Origin: Bradyrhizobium sp. Ec3.3
GTDB lineage: Bacteria; Pseudomonadota; Alphaproteobacteria; Rhizobiales; Xanthobacteraceae
NCBI RefSeq assembly: GCF_000472925.1
Contig: NZ_AXAS01000016.1
Coordinates: forward strand, 62,001-126,000
Length of the DNA stretch: 64,000 nt
Direction of reading: 5' to 3'
Both the position numbers and the translations under genes were made by a program. The notes beneath the pieces are model-generated. The model worked only from the letters and a program-made list of their open reading frames with translations. It was not told the DNA's origin and did not search any database. Below are positions 17,370 through 26,021 of this stretch, one piece after another; positions within the stretch are counted from its first letter, which is position 1, and each line of letters opens with the position of its first letter.

Positions 17370-20300
17370 TGCGTGCGCACGCGTGCGATCGTCTCCCTGA
17401 TGCCCGTCCATGCCGGCTTGTCCGGCGCGAACTGTTTGCGCAGGAACGTGATGAGCTCCTCGACCTGCGCATCGCTCATGCTGTGCTTGAACGCGGGCAT
17501 GTAGCCGAGGTCGCTTGAGGCGGGTTCGGTGATGCCGTGCAGAATGACCTGCACGAGATTGTCCGGCGCGCTGCTGTGCAGATTGCTGTTGAGTGACAGC
17601 GAGGGTCTGCTGCCGAACAGCGGCAAGCCGCCAACCTCGTGACAGACGGCGCAGGCGCCCTGATAGAGCCGCGCGCCGGTGGACGGGGCGACGGTGACTT
17701 GTGTTGCGCGCTCGAGCTGGGCCGCGAGCGCGTCCTGCGCCTGCCGGTCGATCGCGGTGTCGTTGAACGAGCCGAGATAGACCGCCATCGCGCGGATGTC
17801 GTGATCGGGCAGGGCGGCGAGATCCCGCACGATCGGCGCCATCGGGCCCGCCGCCACGCCGTGGAAACGCGAATGGCCGGTGCGTAGATAGGCGTAAAGC
17901 TCGTCCTCGCTCCAGGGAACCGGCGCCCGCGACAGCGATGTCAGCGCCGGCGCTTCCCAGCCCTCGGCGAAGCCGCCGGCAAGATAGGAGCTGCGCTGCT
18001 CGGCGCCGAGCGCATTGCGCGGCGAATGGCAGGCGCTGCAATGGCCGAGGCCTTCGACAAGATAGGCGCCGCGATTCCAGAGCTCGGACTTGGCCGGATC
18101 CGGCTTGAGCGTCGTGGTTCGATGGAACAGCGCCTTCCAGCCGGCCAGCAGCGGGCGAAGATTGAACGGGAAGGCGAGCGCGTTGTCCGGTGTGGTCGCA
18201 CGCACTGCGGACTGCGCCATCAGGTACGCGTACAGCGCCTGCATGTCGGCGTCGCTTGTCTTCGCAAAATGCGTGTAGGGGAATGCAGGATAGAGCTGCC
18301 GGCCGTCGCGATGCAGTCCCTCGCGCATCGCGCGCTCGAAGGCCGGATAGGACCATGCGCCGATGCCGGTCTCGACGTCGGGGGTGATATTGGTGCTGTG
18401 GATCGTACCGAACGGCGTTTCCAGCGCGCGGCCGCCTGCGTTCAATGCGCCGCCTATGGTGGTGTGGCACTCCGCGCAATTGCCAAGCGCGGCGAGCTCT
18501 GCGCCGCGCGCGATCGTCGAGGCCGAATAGACAGACGCATCGGGCCGCGCGATCGGCGCGATGGCGCGGCCCGGCAGCATGGCGGCGCCGATGCCGATCG
18601 CGGCCGTGCAGAGCGCGGCCGCCGTCGCGAAGACGCCGGTGCGTTTTGCAAACGGATTTATCCAGGAGCGAGCAGGCGCGGCCGCCGGTGCAGGCAACGC
18701 CTGAGGCTCAGGCGGCGCGTCGCCACGCAAACCCCTGAGAACGCGCTCCGGCGTGAACGGCGGCTCGCGGAAACGTACGCCGGTCGCATCGAAGATCGCA
18801 TTCGCGATCGCCGCAGCGCTCGGCACCGAGGCGGATTCGCCGACGCCGAGCGGCGGCTGGTCCTGACGCGGCAGCATCAGCACGTCGATTTTGGGCACGT
18901 CGGGGAAGGGGATGATCGGGTAGGCGCCCCATTCGCGCGCCGCGACCGCTCCGCGCTCGAAGGAGACCTCTTCCATCAGCGCGCGGCTGGTCGACTGGAT
19001 CACGTTACCCTGGATCTGGTGACGCACGCCGTCCGGATTGATCATCAGTCCGGAATCCTGGCCGGCGACGATGCGAGTGACGCTGACATCGCCGGTCGCC
19101 TTGTTGACGGCGACGTCGGCGATCCATGCCGACCACGCCGCGCCATAGCCGGGAAACTTGCTGTGCACGTAGAGCGCGTAAGCGAAGCCGCGCCCGTGCA
19201 CGATCTCGCCGTCCTTGTCCTGCCGCACCGGCCGCGGTGTCCAGCCCGCGCGCTCGGCGACCGCATTGACGAGATCAACCGCGCGCCGGTCCTTCAGATA
19301 GCGCTGGCGATACTCGATCGGATCGACACCGGCTTCAGTCGCAAGCTCGTCGATGTAGGACTCATGTGCAAAGGTGTTCGGCAGCGCCGAGACGCCGCGA
19401 AGCCAGGAGGCGCGCACGATCGGCGGCATGTCGTGCGCGACGACGCGCATGTGATCGTAATCGTAGGGCGGGATGGCGGTGCGGTCGCCCATCTGGAGCA
19501 CGTCGGGCGAGGGCGAGATCCGGCCGGTGAGAAGCAGCGCAAGTGTCGGCGCGGCATTCGAAGGATAGCGCGTGGCGAGATCGTAACCGGCGACGCCGCC
19601 GTCGGCGTTCAACCCGCCATTGACGTCGATGAGCTGCGCAGTGCCCTTCGGCTCCCAGGCGTGTTCCTGCTCCCGCGTCAACTGCACGCGCACGGGCCGG
19701 CCGACCGCGCGCGAGAGCAGCAGTGCATCCGCGGTGACGTCATCGGCGCAGTTGCGGCCGTAGCAACCGGCGGCCTCGAGCCGGAACACCTCGATCTCGG
19801 ACTCGGGCCGCTCGATCAGCAAGGCGAGGTCGGTGCGCAGGATGTGCGGGTTTTGCGTTCCGGACCAAACCCGAATGCGACCGTCCTGAAAATCGGCAAC
19901 GGCACAGGAAGGCCCGATCGAGGCATGCATCTGGTAGGGCCAGACGTAGGTGCGCTGCATCGGCTTGGCGGCGGCGGCGATAGCTGCGCTCACGTCGCCT
20001 TTGTCGATCAGCGTGCGTGGCGTCGACGGGTTGGCGCGTAGCGCAGTCTCGAGATCGGCGAGATCGGGCAGGGCGGGTGTCGGCTTCCAGGTCACCTTGA
20101 GCCGGCTTGCGGCCAGAATCGCATTCTCCTCGCGCTCGGCGACGACGCCGACGAAGTCGCCGATGCGCACGACGCCGACGAGGCCGGGAATATCGCGCAC
20201 CGAGGACTCGTCCACCGCGATCAGGCTGGTGCCGACGAACGGTCCGGCATCGACGCCGGCGTAGGGCGGGCGCACGACGCGGCCGTGCAGCATGCCGGGA

Positions 20301-20884
20301 ACGCGGATGTCGTGCACGAAGGTCAGCTCGCCCGTCGCTTTCGCTGGCAGGTCGACGCGCGGCACGGACTGGCCGACGATGGTGTAGTCGCCGACGGGCT
20401 TGACCTGCACGTCCTCGGCGAGCTCGAGACTGATGATCTCATCGCCGATCAGCTCACCAAAGCTGACGCTACGGTTGTGGCCGCGAACCAACCCATCCTC
20501 AATGCTGAGATCCGCAGCCGGCAGCTCCAGCCGCTCGGCGGCGCGCGCGATCAGAAAATGCCGCGCTTGCGCGGCGGCCTTGCGCAGGGGAACGGCGGTG
20601 ATCTGGATCGTCTCGCTCGCAATCGTCGCGCCCTGGTTCGGCACGACGGCCGTATCGCCGAGCACCACGACGACGCGGGCAAAGGACACGTCGAGCTCTT
20701 CGGCGACGATCTGGCCGAGCGCGGTGCGGATGCCGGTGCCAAGATCGACATGGCCGTTATAGGCGCTGACTGAACCGTCCGCGGTGATGCGGACGAAGGT
20801 CTCGGACGTGCCATCGTCGAGCGCGCGGGCGATGACGAGCGAACCGGAGCGCCGCTCAGTTCCATTCGAAACAGCGGAGGCCAT
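17366..20884 (-). CDS. nicB: Nicotinate dehydrogenase large subunit, molybdenum/tri-haem (NicB-like)
   Basis: 1172 aa. Residues 1 to about 740 are a xanthine-oxidase-family molybdopterin domain (AYNGHVDLGTGIRTALGQI, GVGESASVPSAAAIANAIFDA). A hydrophobic segment follows at about 775-800 (TGVFATAAALCTAAIGIGAAM), then three class I cytochrome c domains with NCAECH, HCSACH and ACAVCH. This matches Pseudomonas NicB (about 1190 aa), which hydroxylates nicotinate to 6-hydroxynicotinate and passes electrons to the respiratory chain. The start overlaps the NicA stop (TGATG). Related enzymes act on isoquinoline or aldehydes, so the substrate rests on the adjacent 6-hydroxynicotinate reductase and enamidase genes. 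Confidence 0.82.
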   Translation of the reverse strand: MASAVSNGTERRSGSLVIARALDDGTSETFVRITADGSVSAYNGHVDLGTGIRTALGQIVAEELDVSFARVVVVLGDTAVVPNQGATIASETIQITAVPLRKAAAQARHFLIARAAERLELPAADLSIEDGLVRGHNRSVSFGELIGDEIISLELAEDVQVKPVGDYTIVGQSVPRVDLPAKATGELTFVHDIRVPGMLHGRVVRPPYAGVDAGPFVGTSLIAVDESSVRDIPGLVGVVRIGDFVGVVAEREENAILAASRLKVTWKPTPALPDLADLETALRANPSTPRTLIDKGDVSAAIAAAAKPMQRTYVWPYQMHASIGPSCAVADFQDGRIRVWSGTQNPHILRTDLALLIERPESEIEVFRLEAAGCYGRNCADDVTADALLLSRAVGRPVRVQLTREQEHAWEPKGTAQLIDVNGGLNADGGVAGYDLATRYPSNAAPTLALLLTGRISPSPDVLQMGDRTAIPPYDYDHMRVVAHDMPPIVRASWLRGVSALPNTFAHESYIDELATEAGVDPIEYRQRYLKDRRAVDLVNAVAERAGWTPRPVRQDKDGEIVHGRGFAYALYVHSKFPGYGAAWSAWIADVAVNKATGDVSVTRIVAGQDSGLMINPDGVRHQIQGNVIQSTSRALMEEVSFERGAVAAREWGAYPIIPFPDVPKIDVLMLPRQDQPPLGVGESASVPSAAAIANAIFDATGVRFREPPFTPERVLRGLRGDAPPEPQALPAPAAAPARSWINPFAKRTGVFATAAALCTAAIGIGAAMLPGRAIAPIARPDASVYSASTIARGAELAALGNCAECHTTIGGALNAGGRALETPFGTIHSTNITPDVETGIGAWSYPAFERAMREGLHRDGRQLYPAFPYTHFAKTSDADMQALYAYLMAQSAVRATTPDNALAFPFNLRPLLAGWKALFHRTTTLKPDPAKSELWNRGAYLVEGLGHCSACHSPRNALGAEQRSSYLAGGFAEGWEAPALTSLSRAPVPWSEDELYAYLRTGHSRFHGVAAGPMAPIVRDLAALPDHDIRAMAVYLGSFNDTAIDRQAQDALAAQLERATQVTVAPSTGARLYQGACAVCHEVGGLPLFGSRPSLSLNSNLHSSAPDNLVQVILHGITEPASSDLGYMPAFKHSMSDAQVEELITFLRKQFAPDKPAWTGIRETIARVRTH

Positions 20885-21366
20885 CAATCACCGGCCTCGG
20901 CGAGCTGGCCAGATGCGCGCATCACGGCGCGCAGGATTTCGACATGCGTGCCGCAGCGGCAGAGATTGTAGCGCAGCGCCGCCATCGCCTCCTGCTCGGT
21001 GGGCTGAGGGTTGATCGCAAGCAGCGCCTTCGTGGACATGATCATACCGTTGAGACAGTAGCCGCATTGCGCGGCCTGCTCGTCGATGAAGGCCTGCTGC
21101 ACCGGGTCGGGATTTTCGCGCGTGCCGAGCCCCTCGAGCGTCACGATGTCGCGCCCGGCGCAACCGCCGATCGGAATGACGCAGGAACGCGCGGCCGCGC
21201 CATCAATCAGGACAGTGCAGGTGCCGCATTCGCCGAGGCCGCAGCCATATTTGGGACCGTTGAGCGCGAGGTCGTTGCGCAGCACATAAAGCAGCGGCGT
21301 CTCCGGCGCGGCGGCGACGTCATGGATCCTGCCATTCACGGTGAGGCGGATCATGGTCTGCGTCAT
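20884..21366 (-). CDS. nicA: Nicotinate dehydrogenase 2Fe-2S subunit (NicA-like)
   Basis: 160 aa. The N-terminal plant-type ferredoxin cluster is GCGLGECGTCTVLIDG plus a downstream Cys (SCVIPIGGC). The C-terminal helical cluster has QCGYCLNGM and LCRCGTH. Length and layout match Pseudomonas NicA (157 aa). It shuttles electrons from the molybdenum centre to the haems of NicB. ATG 21366 removes 30 unsupported residues from the longer open frame. It is the first gene of a two-gene operon and is divergent from the 6-hydroxynicotinate reductase gene. Confidence 0.85.
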   Translation of the reverse strand: MTQTMIRLTVNGRIHDVAAAPETPLLYVLRNDLALNGPKYGCGLGECGTCTVLIDGAAARSCVIPIGGCAGRDIVTLEGLGTRENPDPVQQAFIDEQAAQCGYCLNGMIMSTKALLAINPQPTEQEAMAALRYNLCRCGTHVEILRAVMRASGQLAEAGD

Positions 21367-21419
21367 CTCTGGTCCCGGCGCGGTGCGCGCGCATGTCAAA
21401 TTGCGAAGCCCGACGATAC

Positions 21420-21435
21420 CGTTTGTACACAAACG
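21420..21435. promoter_or_regulatory. Palindrome upstream of nicA
   Basis: CGTTTGT-AC-ACAAACG is a perfect 7-bp dyad, 55-70 bases upstream of the nicA start. Its core TTTGTACACAAA matches 10 of 12 positions of the TTTGTATACGAA box before the ferredoxin reductase gene. It also contains the TTTGTAC half-site of the TetR-type operators, so the binding protein is not settled. Confidence 0.5.
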
Positions 21436-21570
21436 TGCAAGCACCGCATGCCGCACTGCAGCGCGGTTGCCCGCTTTGTGGACAGGGCGGGCAGGCAGAT
21501 GAGGTTTTATTCGGCAGCCTCACGGTTTTGCCGGTCGCGCCGCTTGACAGCTTCCGGCATCGCGCGCAAC

Positions 21571-21590
21571 ATCGTTCGTATACGAATGAT
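21571..21590. promoter_or_regulatory. Operator box upstream of 6-hydroxynicotinate reductase
   Basis: Contains the perfect 12-bp palindrome TTCGTATACGAA (21575-21586) within a 20-bp dyad with one mismatched pair. It ends 27 nt before the reductase ATG, a repressing position. The same box recurs twice at 32397-32426. MarR-family proteins often bind such short perfect dyads, and a MarR gene closes this operon. Confidence 0.65.
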
Positions 21591-21617
21591 AAGCCCCCGT
21601 GATCCGCTGGCTTTGAC

Positions 21618-23075
21618 ATGGTGACTGAAGCGACGAGCGCTGCCTCCGACAAGATCCGCTGCGATGCCTGTCCGGTGATGTGCTACATCAAGCCCGGCGC
21701 GGCGGGCGCCTGCGACCGCTACGCCAATCACGACGGCAAGCTCGTCCGCGTCGATCCGCATATTATCCTCGAGCGCACGGTGTCGCATGGCGGCAAGCTG
21801 GTGCCGTTCAGCCGGTCAGAGGATTGGGACGGCAAGATCGTCCATGAACCCTCGACCTTCGTCACTGCGATCGGCGCGGGCACGACCTATCCCGACTACA
21901 AGCCGGCGCCGTTCATCGTGTCATCGGAAGTCGATGGCGTCGATATGGTCACCGTCGTGACTGAGGGCATCTTCTCCTATTGCGGCGTCAAGGTGAAGAT
22001 CGATACCGACCGCTATCTCGGCCCGGAAAGCGCGGTCGTGCGGGCGCAGGGCGAGGCGGTCGGCCACGTCACGACCAGCGAATATGGGTCGCAGATGCTG
22101 TCGCTCGGCGGCGTGCATCATTTGACCGGCGGCTCCAAGAAGGAAGGTCGCGTCACCTGTGACACGCTGATGGACCTCTCCAACTGCAAGCCGGTCGAGT
22201 TCACGATCGACGGTGGCGCGACGGTGGTGGTGCAGGCGGGAGAGCCGCCGATTGTCAACGGCGTGAAGGAAGAGCGCATGCGGGTCGGCTGCGGCTCGGC
22301 GACGATCGGCATGTTCGCAAAGCAGTGGCACGGCAAGGTCGATGAGGTCGTCGTGGTCGATGACCACATCACCGGTGTGCTCAGCGAGCACCAGGCCGGC
22401 AAGCTGCTCGACATCGCCGACACCGGCATCAAGATGAAGGGCCGGCGCTCGACGCCCGGCCGCTATTTTCAGGTCGCCGATCCCGGCACGGGCTGGGGCG
22501 GCACCAACATCTCCGATCCGCTGTCGATCCTTGGTCCCTTCGACGCCAAGGAAGCGAAACCCGGCCTGACCATGCTGATGGTCTCCACGACCGGCGAGCA
22601 CGCGTCCTACTATGTGCTCGACGATGCCTTGAAGCCGGTCGAGACCGAGATGCCGGCGGATTTGCGATTCTCGGTCGAGCGCATTCAGGAAAATTGCGAG
22701 CCGGCCCTGTGCACCGTGCTGTTCATGGCGGGGGCCGGCGGTTCCTTGCGTGCCGGCGTCACTGACAATCCGGTGCGGCTGACGCGCTCGGTGAAGGATG
22801 CGCTGACACGCGTCACCAGCGGCGGTGCGCCGGTTTATGTCTGGCCCGGCGGCGGCATCACCTACATGGTTGATGTCACGCAGATGCCGGCCGGTGCGTT
22901 CGGCTATGTGCCGACGCCTGCCCTTGTCGCGCCGATCGAGTTCACGATGAGGCTATCCGACTATGCCGCGCTCGGGGGCCACATGGACCATGTGCGTCCG
23001 CTATCCGAGGTCCAGGAGAGCGATGATATCCGCCAGGTGCCGTGGCAGAACCCGATCCCGGGGCGGCGCGCATGA
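21618..23075 (+). CDS. hnr: 6-hydroxynicotinate reductase
   Basis: 485 aa, close to the E. barkeri enzyme in size. The N-terminus has an iron-sulphur-type cluster, Cys15-x2-Cys18-x3-Cys22-x9-Cys32 (RCDACPVMCY), and more Cys follow (ENCEPALC). The enzyme reduces 6-hydroxynicotinate to 1,4,5,6-tetrahydro-6-oxonicotinate using reduced ferredoxin. The E. barkeri enzyme contains a covalently bound flavin; here GCGSATIG, with Thr229, resembles an FMN-threonine attachment motif. It is the first gene of the operon and overlaps the UPF0280 gene by 4 nt. The ATG has no clear SD. The identification rests on recognition of the family and on the adjoining nicAB and enamidase genes. Confidence 0.82.
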   Translation: MVTEATSAASDKIRCDACPVMCYIKPGAAGACDRYANHDGKLVRVDPHIILERTVSHGGKLVPFSRSEDWDGKIVHEPSTFVTAIGAGTTYPDYKPAPFIVSSEVDGVDMVTVVTEGIFSYCGVKVKIDTDRYLGPESAVVRAQGEAVGHVTTSEYGSQMLSLGGVHHLTGGSKKEGRVTCDTLMDLSNCKPVEFTIDGGATVVVQAGEPPIVNGVKEERMRVGCGSATIGMFAKQWHGKVDEVVVVDDHITGVLSEHQAGKLLDIADTGIKMKGRRSTPGRYFQVADPGTGWGGTNISDPLSILGPFDAKEAKPGLTMLMVSTTGEHASYYVLDDALKPVETEMPADLRFSVERIQENCEPALCTVLFMAGAGGSLRAGVTDNPVRLTRSVKDALTRVTSGGAPVYVWPGGGITYMVDVTQMPAGAFGYVPTPALVAPIEFTMRLSDYAALGGHMDHVRPLSEVQESDDIRQVPWQNPIPGRRA

Positions 23076-23971
23076 GGAGGCTCCCGCAAATCGCATTGCT
23101 GTCTGATGGCCGGCGGCTGCATTTGCAGGATGGTCCGATTGATCTGATCGTGGAGGCGACGGGAGCCGAGCATCAGGTGCGCGCGGCCTATGAGGCGGCG
23201 GCGCGGCGTTTCACCGGGCTGCTCGATGAGCTCTGCGAGGAGCTGACGGAATTGCGCAAGGCGGCGCAGCCGGCGCAGTGTTCCCTGAAAGGCGTCGTCG
23301 CGCGGCGCATGCACGGCGCCGTTGCTCCCTATGCCGGCGATTGCTTCATCACGCCGATGGCCGCGGTCGCGGGCAGCGTATCGGAGGAGATTTTGGGTGC
23401 GATGCTCGGTGCAGCGCATCTCGAGCAGGCCTATGTCAACAATGGCGGCGACATTGCGCTTCATCTGGGTGAGGGCGAGCGCTTCACCGTTGGCCTTATG
23501 GATCGACCCGACCGCGACGGCGTGATGCGGGCGATGACGATCGAGGCCGACGATCCGGTCCGCGGCATCGCGACCAGCGGGCGCCATGGCCGCAGTTTCT
23601 CGCTCGGTATCGCGGATGCGGTGACGGTGCTGGCAACGACGGCCTCGCAAGCCGATGCGGCAGCTACCGTCATCGCCAATGCGGTCGATCTGCCCGGGCA
23701 TCCGGCGGTCAAGCGCTGTCCGGCGAAAGAGATTCAGCCCGACAGTGATCTCGGCGCGCGTCTCGTCACCCGCGAGGTCGGCGCATTGTCGCAGACAGAA
23801 GTTCGTGATGCGCTGGAATTTGGCGCGGAATCTGCACGGCGTTTGTTCGATCGCGGATTGATCGAGGGTGCCGTGCTCAGGCTATGTGGTGATATGCTTG
23901 TCATCGGACCTAAGGATATTGAACGGCTCCGATCGCGTCAGCCGGTACTGGAGAGCGCGGTCCATGCCTGA
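23072..23971 (+). CDS. UPF0280 protein, ApbE-like fold
   Basis: 299 aa. The central motif YVNNGGDIALHLGEG resembles the N-x-GGD core of ApbE flavin transferases. An Asp/Gly-rich segment (GRHGRSFSLGIADAVTVLA) also matches the ApbE-like pattern that ends in the metal-binding Asp-Ala block. ApbE attaches FMN to threonine in partner proteins. The gene is translationally coupled to the 6-hydroxynicotinate reductase (ATGA overlap), whose E. barkeri homologue carries covalent flavin, so it is a strong candidate for a dedicated flavin-attaching enzyme. That role is inference; UPF0280 has no proven function that I know of. Confidence 0.75.
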   Translation: MRRLPQIALLSDGRRLHLQDGPIDLIVEATGAEHQVRAAYEAAARRFTGLLDELCEELTELRKAAQPAQCSLKGVVARRMHGAVAPYAGDCFITPMAAVAGSVSEEILGAMLGAAHLEQAYVNNGGDIALHLGEGERFTVGLMDRPDRDGVMRAMTIEADDPVRGIATSGRHGRSFSLGIADAVTVLATTASQADAAATVIANAVDLPGHPAVKRCPAKEIQPDSDLGARLVTREVGALSQTEVRDALEFGAESARRLFDRGLIEGAVLRLCGDMLVIGPKDIERLRSRQPVLESAVHA

Positions 23972-23998
23972 TCAGGAAGCGAATCTAGGGAAACCCAC

Positions 23999-24583
23999 AT
24001 GAGCGCGATCATCCGCAAGATCGTCACGGTCGTCGAAGAGACGCAGATGGAGATGGGAAGGTCGGTGTCGCCGCCGACCCGACGCGCCGCGGCGATCGCC
24101 GTGATTGAGAATCCCTTCGCCGGAAAATACGTCGAGGACTTGTCGCCGCTGATCGCGATCGGCGAGGAGCTCGGCGACCTCTTGTCGAAGCGCGCGGTGG
24201 CGGCGCTCGGCATCGAAGGCTCGAAGGTGCAGAGCTACGGCAAGGCCGCCGCCGTCGGCGAGAACGGCGAGCTGGAGCATGCGGCCGCGATCCTGCATCC
24301 GAAGATGGGCGCGCCGGTGCGCAAGGTCCTGAGCAAGGGCGCGGCGCTGATCCCGTCGTCGAAGAAGCGCAGCGGTCCCGGCACGACGCTCGACATTCCC
24401 TTGGGCCACAAGGACGCGGCCTTCGTGCGCAGCCATTTCGACGGCATGGAAGTGCAGATCAACGACGCGCCGCGGGGCAACGAGATCATGGTCGCGGTGG
24501 CCGTCACCGACAGCGGCCGTCCGCTGCCGCGGGTCGGCGGGTTGACGGTTGCCGAAATCAAGGGCGAAGACGGGCTGCGTTAG
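23999..24583 (+). CDS. DUF1185 'amino acid synthesis' family protein
   Basis: 194 aa, no signal or membrane segment. Notable blocks are NPFAGKYVEDLSPLI, SYGKAAAVGENGELEHAAAILHPKMGAPVRKVL and LDIPLGHKDAAFVRSHFDGMEV. These match a family named only for a presumed role in amino acid synthesis. It is 27 nt after the UPF0280 gene with AGGGAAA before the ATG. Its place between the reductase and the importer suggests a catalytic or maturation role in ring catabolism. The function is unproven. Confidence 0.75.
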   Translation: MSAIIRKIVTVVEETQMEMGRSVSPPTRRAAAIAVIENPFAGKYVEDLSPLIAIGEELGDLLSKRAVAALGIEGSKVQSYGKAAAVGENGELEHAAAILHPKMGAPVRKVLSKGAALIPSSKKRSGPGTTLDIPLGHKDAAFVRSHFDGMEVQINDAPRGNEIMVAVAVTDSGRPLPRVGGLTVAEIKGEDGLR

Positions 24584-24631
24584 AGCATGATCCGGAAAAG
24601 TGGGAACCGGTTTTCCGACAAGATCATGCTC
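24583..24631. repeat. 49-bp palindromic intergenic element
   Basis: Outer arms GAGCATGATC (24583-24592) and GATCATGCTC (24622-24631), and inner arms CGGAAAA and TTTTCCG. This is a palindrome widespread in Rhizobiales. It starts on the last base of the DUF1185 stop codon and precedes the binding-protein gene, so it may set a transcript end or a processing site within the operon. Confidence 0.85.
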
Positions 24632-24664
24632 AAGAAATAGAGTCTTAAAACACTGGAGGTTGGG

Positions 24665-25867
24665 ATGCGAGCAACGAAGTATTTTGTGGGCGCGGCATTC
24701 GCGCTGTTGGCCGGTGGTATGGCCAGCTCGGTGAAGGCGCAGGAGATCAAGATCGGCGAGATCAACAGCTACTCGCTGCTGCCGGCGTTTACCGAGCCCT
24801 ACCGCAAGGGCTGGCAGCTTGCCGTCGAGGAGATCAACGCGGCCGGCGGCATCAACGGCAAGAAGCTCGTCGTGATCTCCAAGGACGACGGCGGCAAGCC
24901 CGCCGACGCGCAGACCGCGGCAAACGAGCTCGTATCGAGCGAAGGCGTGGCGATGCTCGCGGGCACGTTCCTGTCGAACATCGGCCTTGCCGTGAGCGAC
25001 TTCGCCAACCAGAAGAAGGTATTTTTCCTCGCCGCCGAGCCGCTGACGGATGCCGTCACCTGGTCGAAGGGCAACAAGTACACGTTCCGCCTGCGTCCCT
25101 CGAACTACATGCAGGCCGCGATGCTGGTTGAGGCCGCGGCAAAGCTCCCGGCAAAACGCTGGGCGACGATCGCGCCGAACTACGAATACGGCCAGTCGGC
25201 GGTCGCCGTGTTCAAGAAGCTGATGTCGGAGAAGCGTCCCGACATCCAGTGGGTCGACGAGCAGTGGCCGCCGCAGGGCAAGATCGACGCCGGCCCGGTG
25301 GTGCAGGCAGTCGCCCAAGCCAATCCGGAAGCGATCCTCAATGTCACCTTCGGCGCCGATCTCGTGAAGCTCGTGCGCGAAGGCAATACCCGCGGCCTGT
25401 TCAAAGGACGCGAGGTCGTCTCCTTCCTGACCGGTGAGCCGGAATATCTCGATCCGCTCAAGGACGAGACGCCCGAGGGCTGGATCGTGACGGGCTATCC
25501 CTGGTACTCGATCAAGACGCCCGAGCACGACGCATTCCTGAAGGCCTATCAGGCCAAGTACAACGACTATCCACGACTCGGCTCGATCGTCGGCTACCAG
25601 ACCATCAAGTCGGCGGCCGCGATCCTGGCGAAGGCCGGCTCGACCGATCCGGAAAAGCTGATCGCGGCGGCCGAGGGCCTCTCGGTAGGCTCGCCCTTCG
25701 GCGAGATCACTTTCCGCAAGATCGATCACCAGTCGACGCTCGGCGCGTTCGTCGGCAAGACCGCGCTGAAGGACGGCAAGGGCGTGATGGTCGACTCGTC
25801 CTACAAGAAGGGTGCGGATTATCTGCCGAGTGACGCCGAGGTCGAGAAGCTCCGTCCGAAGGATTGA
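24665..25867 (+). CDS. ABC transporter substrate-binding protein, LivK type
   Basis: 400 aa periplasmic binding protein of the branched-chain amino acid class. The signal peptide is at 1-25 (cut after SSVKA-QE); IKIGEINSYSLLPAFTEPYRKGWQLAVEEINAAGG begins the mature fold. GGAGG lies 6-7 nt before the ATG. It is the first transporter gene of the cluster and is flanked by palindromic elements on both sides. From context the ligand is probably nicotinate or a related N-heteroaromatic acid (inference). Confidence 0.88.
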   Translation: MRATKYFVGAAFALLAGGMASSVKAQEIKIGEINSYSLLPAFTEPYRKGWQLAVEEINAAGGINGKKLVVISKDDGGKPADAQTAANELVSSEGVAMLAGTFLSNIGLAVSDFANQKKVFFLAAEPLTDAVTWSKGNKYTFRLRPSNYMQAAMLVEAAAKLPAKRWATIAPNYEYGQSAVAVFKKLMSEKRPDIQWVDEQWPPQGKIDAGPVVQAVAQANPEAILNVTFGADLVKLVREGNTRGLFKGREVVSFLTGEPEYLDPLKDETPEGWIVTGYPWYSIKTPEHDAFLKAYQAKYNDYPRLGSIVGYQTIKSAAAILAKAGSTDPEKLIAAAEGLSVGSPFGEITFRKIDHQSTLGAFVGKTALKDGKGVMVDSSYKKGADYLPSDAEVEKLRPKD

Positions 25868-25880
25868 GTTTCTCCGCTGT

Positions 25881-25969
25881 CGTAGGGGGGTTAGCCGAAG
25901 GCGCAACCCACCACGGTCTGTCCCGCGGCGAAAGAAGTGGTGGGTTACGCTTCGCTAACCCACCCTACG
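25881..25969. repeat. Imperfect inverted repeat, GTGGGTTAGC type
   Basis: Arms 25881-25912 (GGTTAGCCGAAGGCGCAACC) and 25938-25969 (GGTTACGCTTCGCTAACC) are imperfect reverse complements over about 32 bases, with smaller hairpins in each arm. It is a familiar Bradyrhizobium intergenic repeat. It lies between the binding-protein gene and the permease gene and could protect the upstream mRNA or dampen readthrough. Confidence 0.75.
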
Positions 25970-26021
25970 AAGTTATCGCTCCCCGCGCGGGGAGCGCACA
26001 GAAACCCAACCCGGACCGCCG

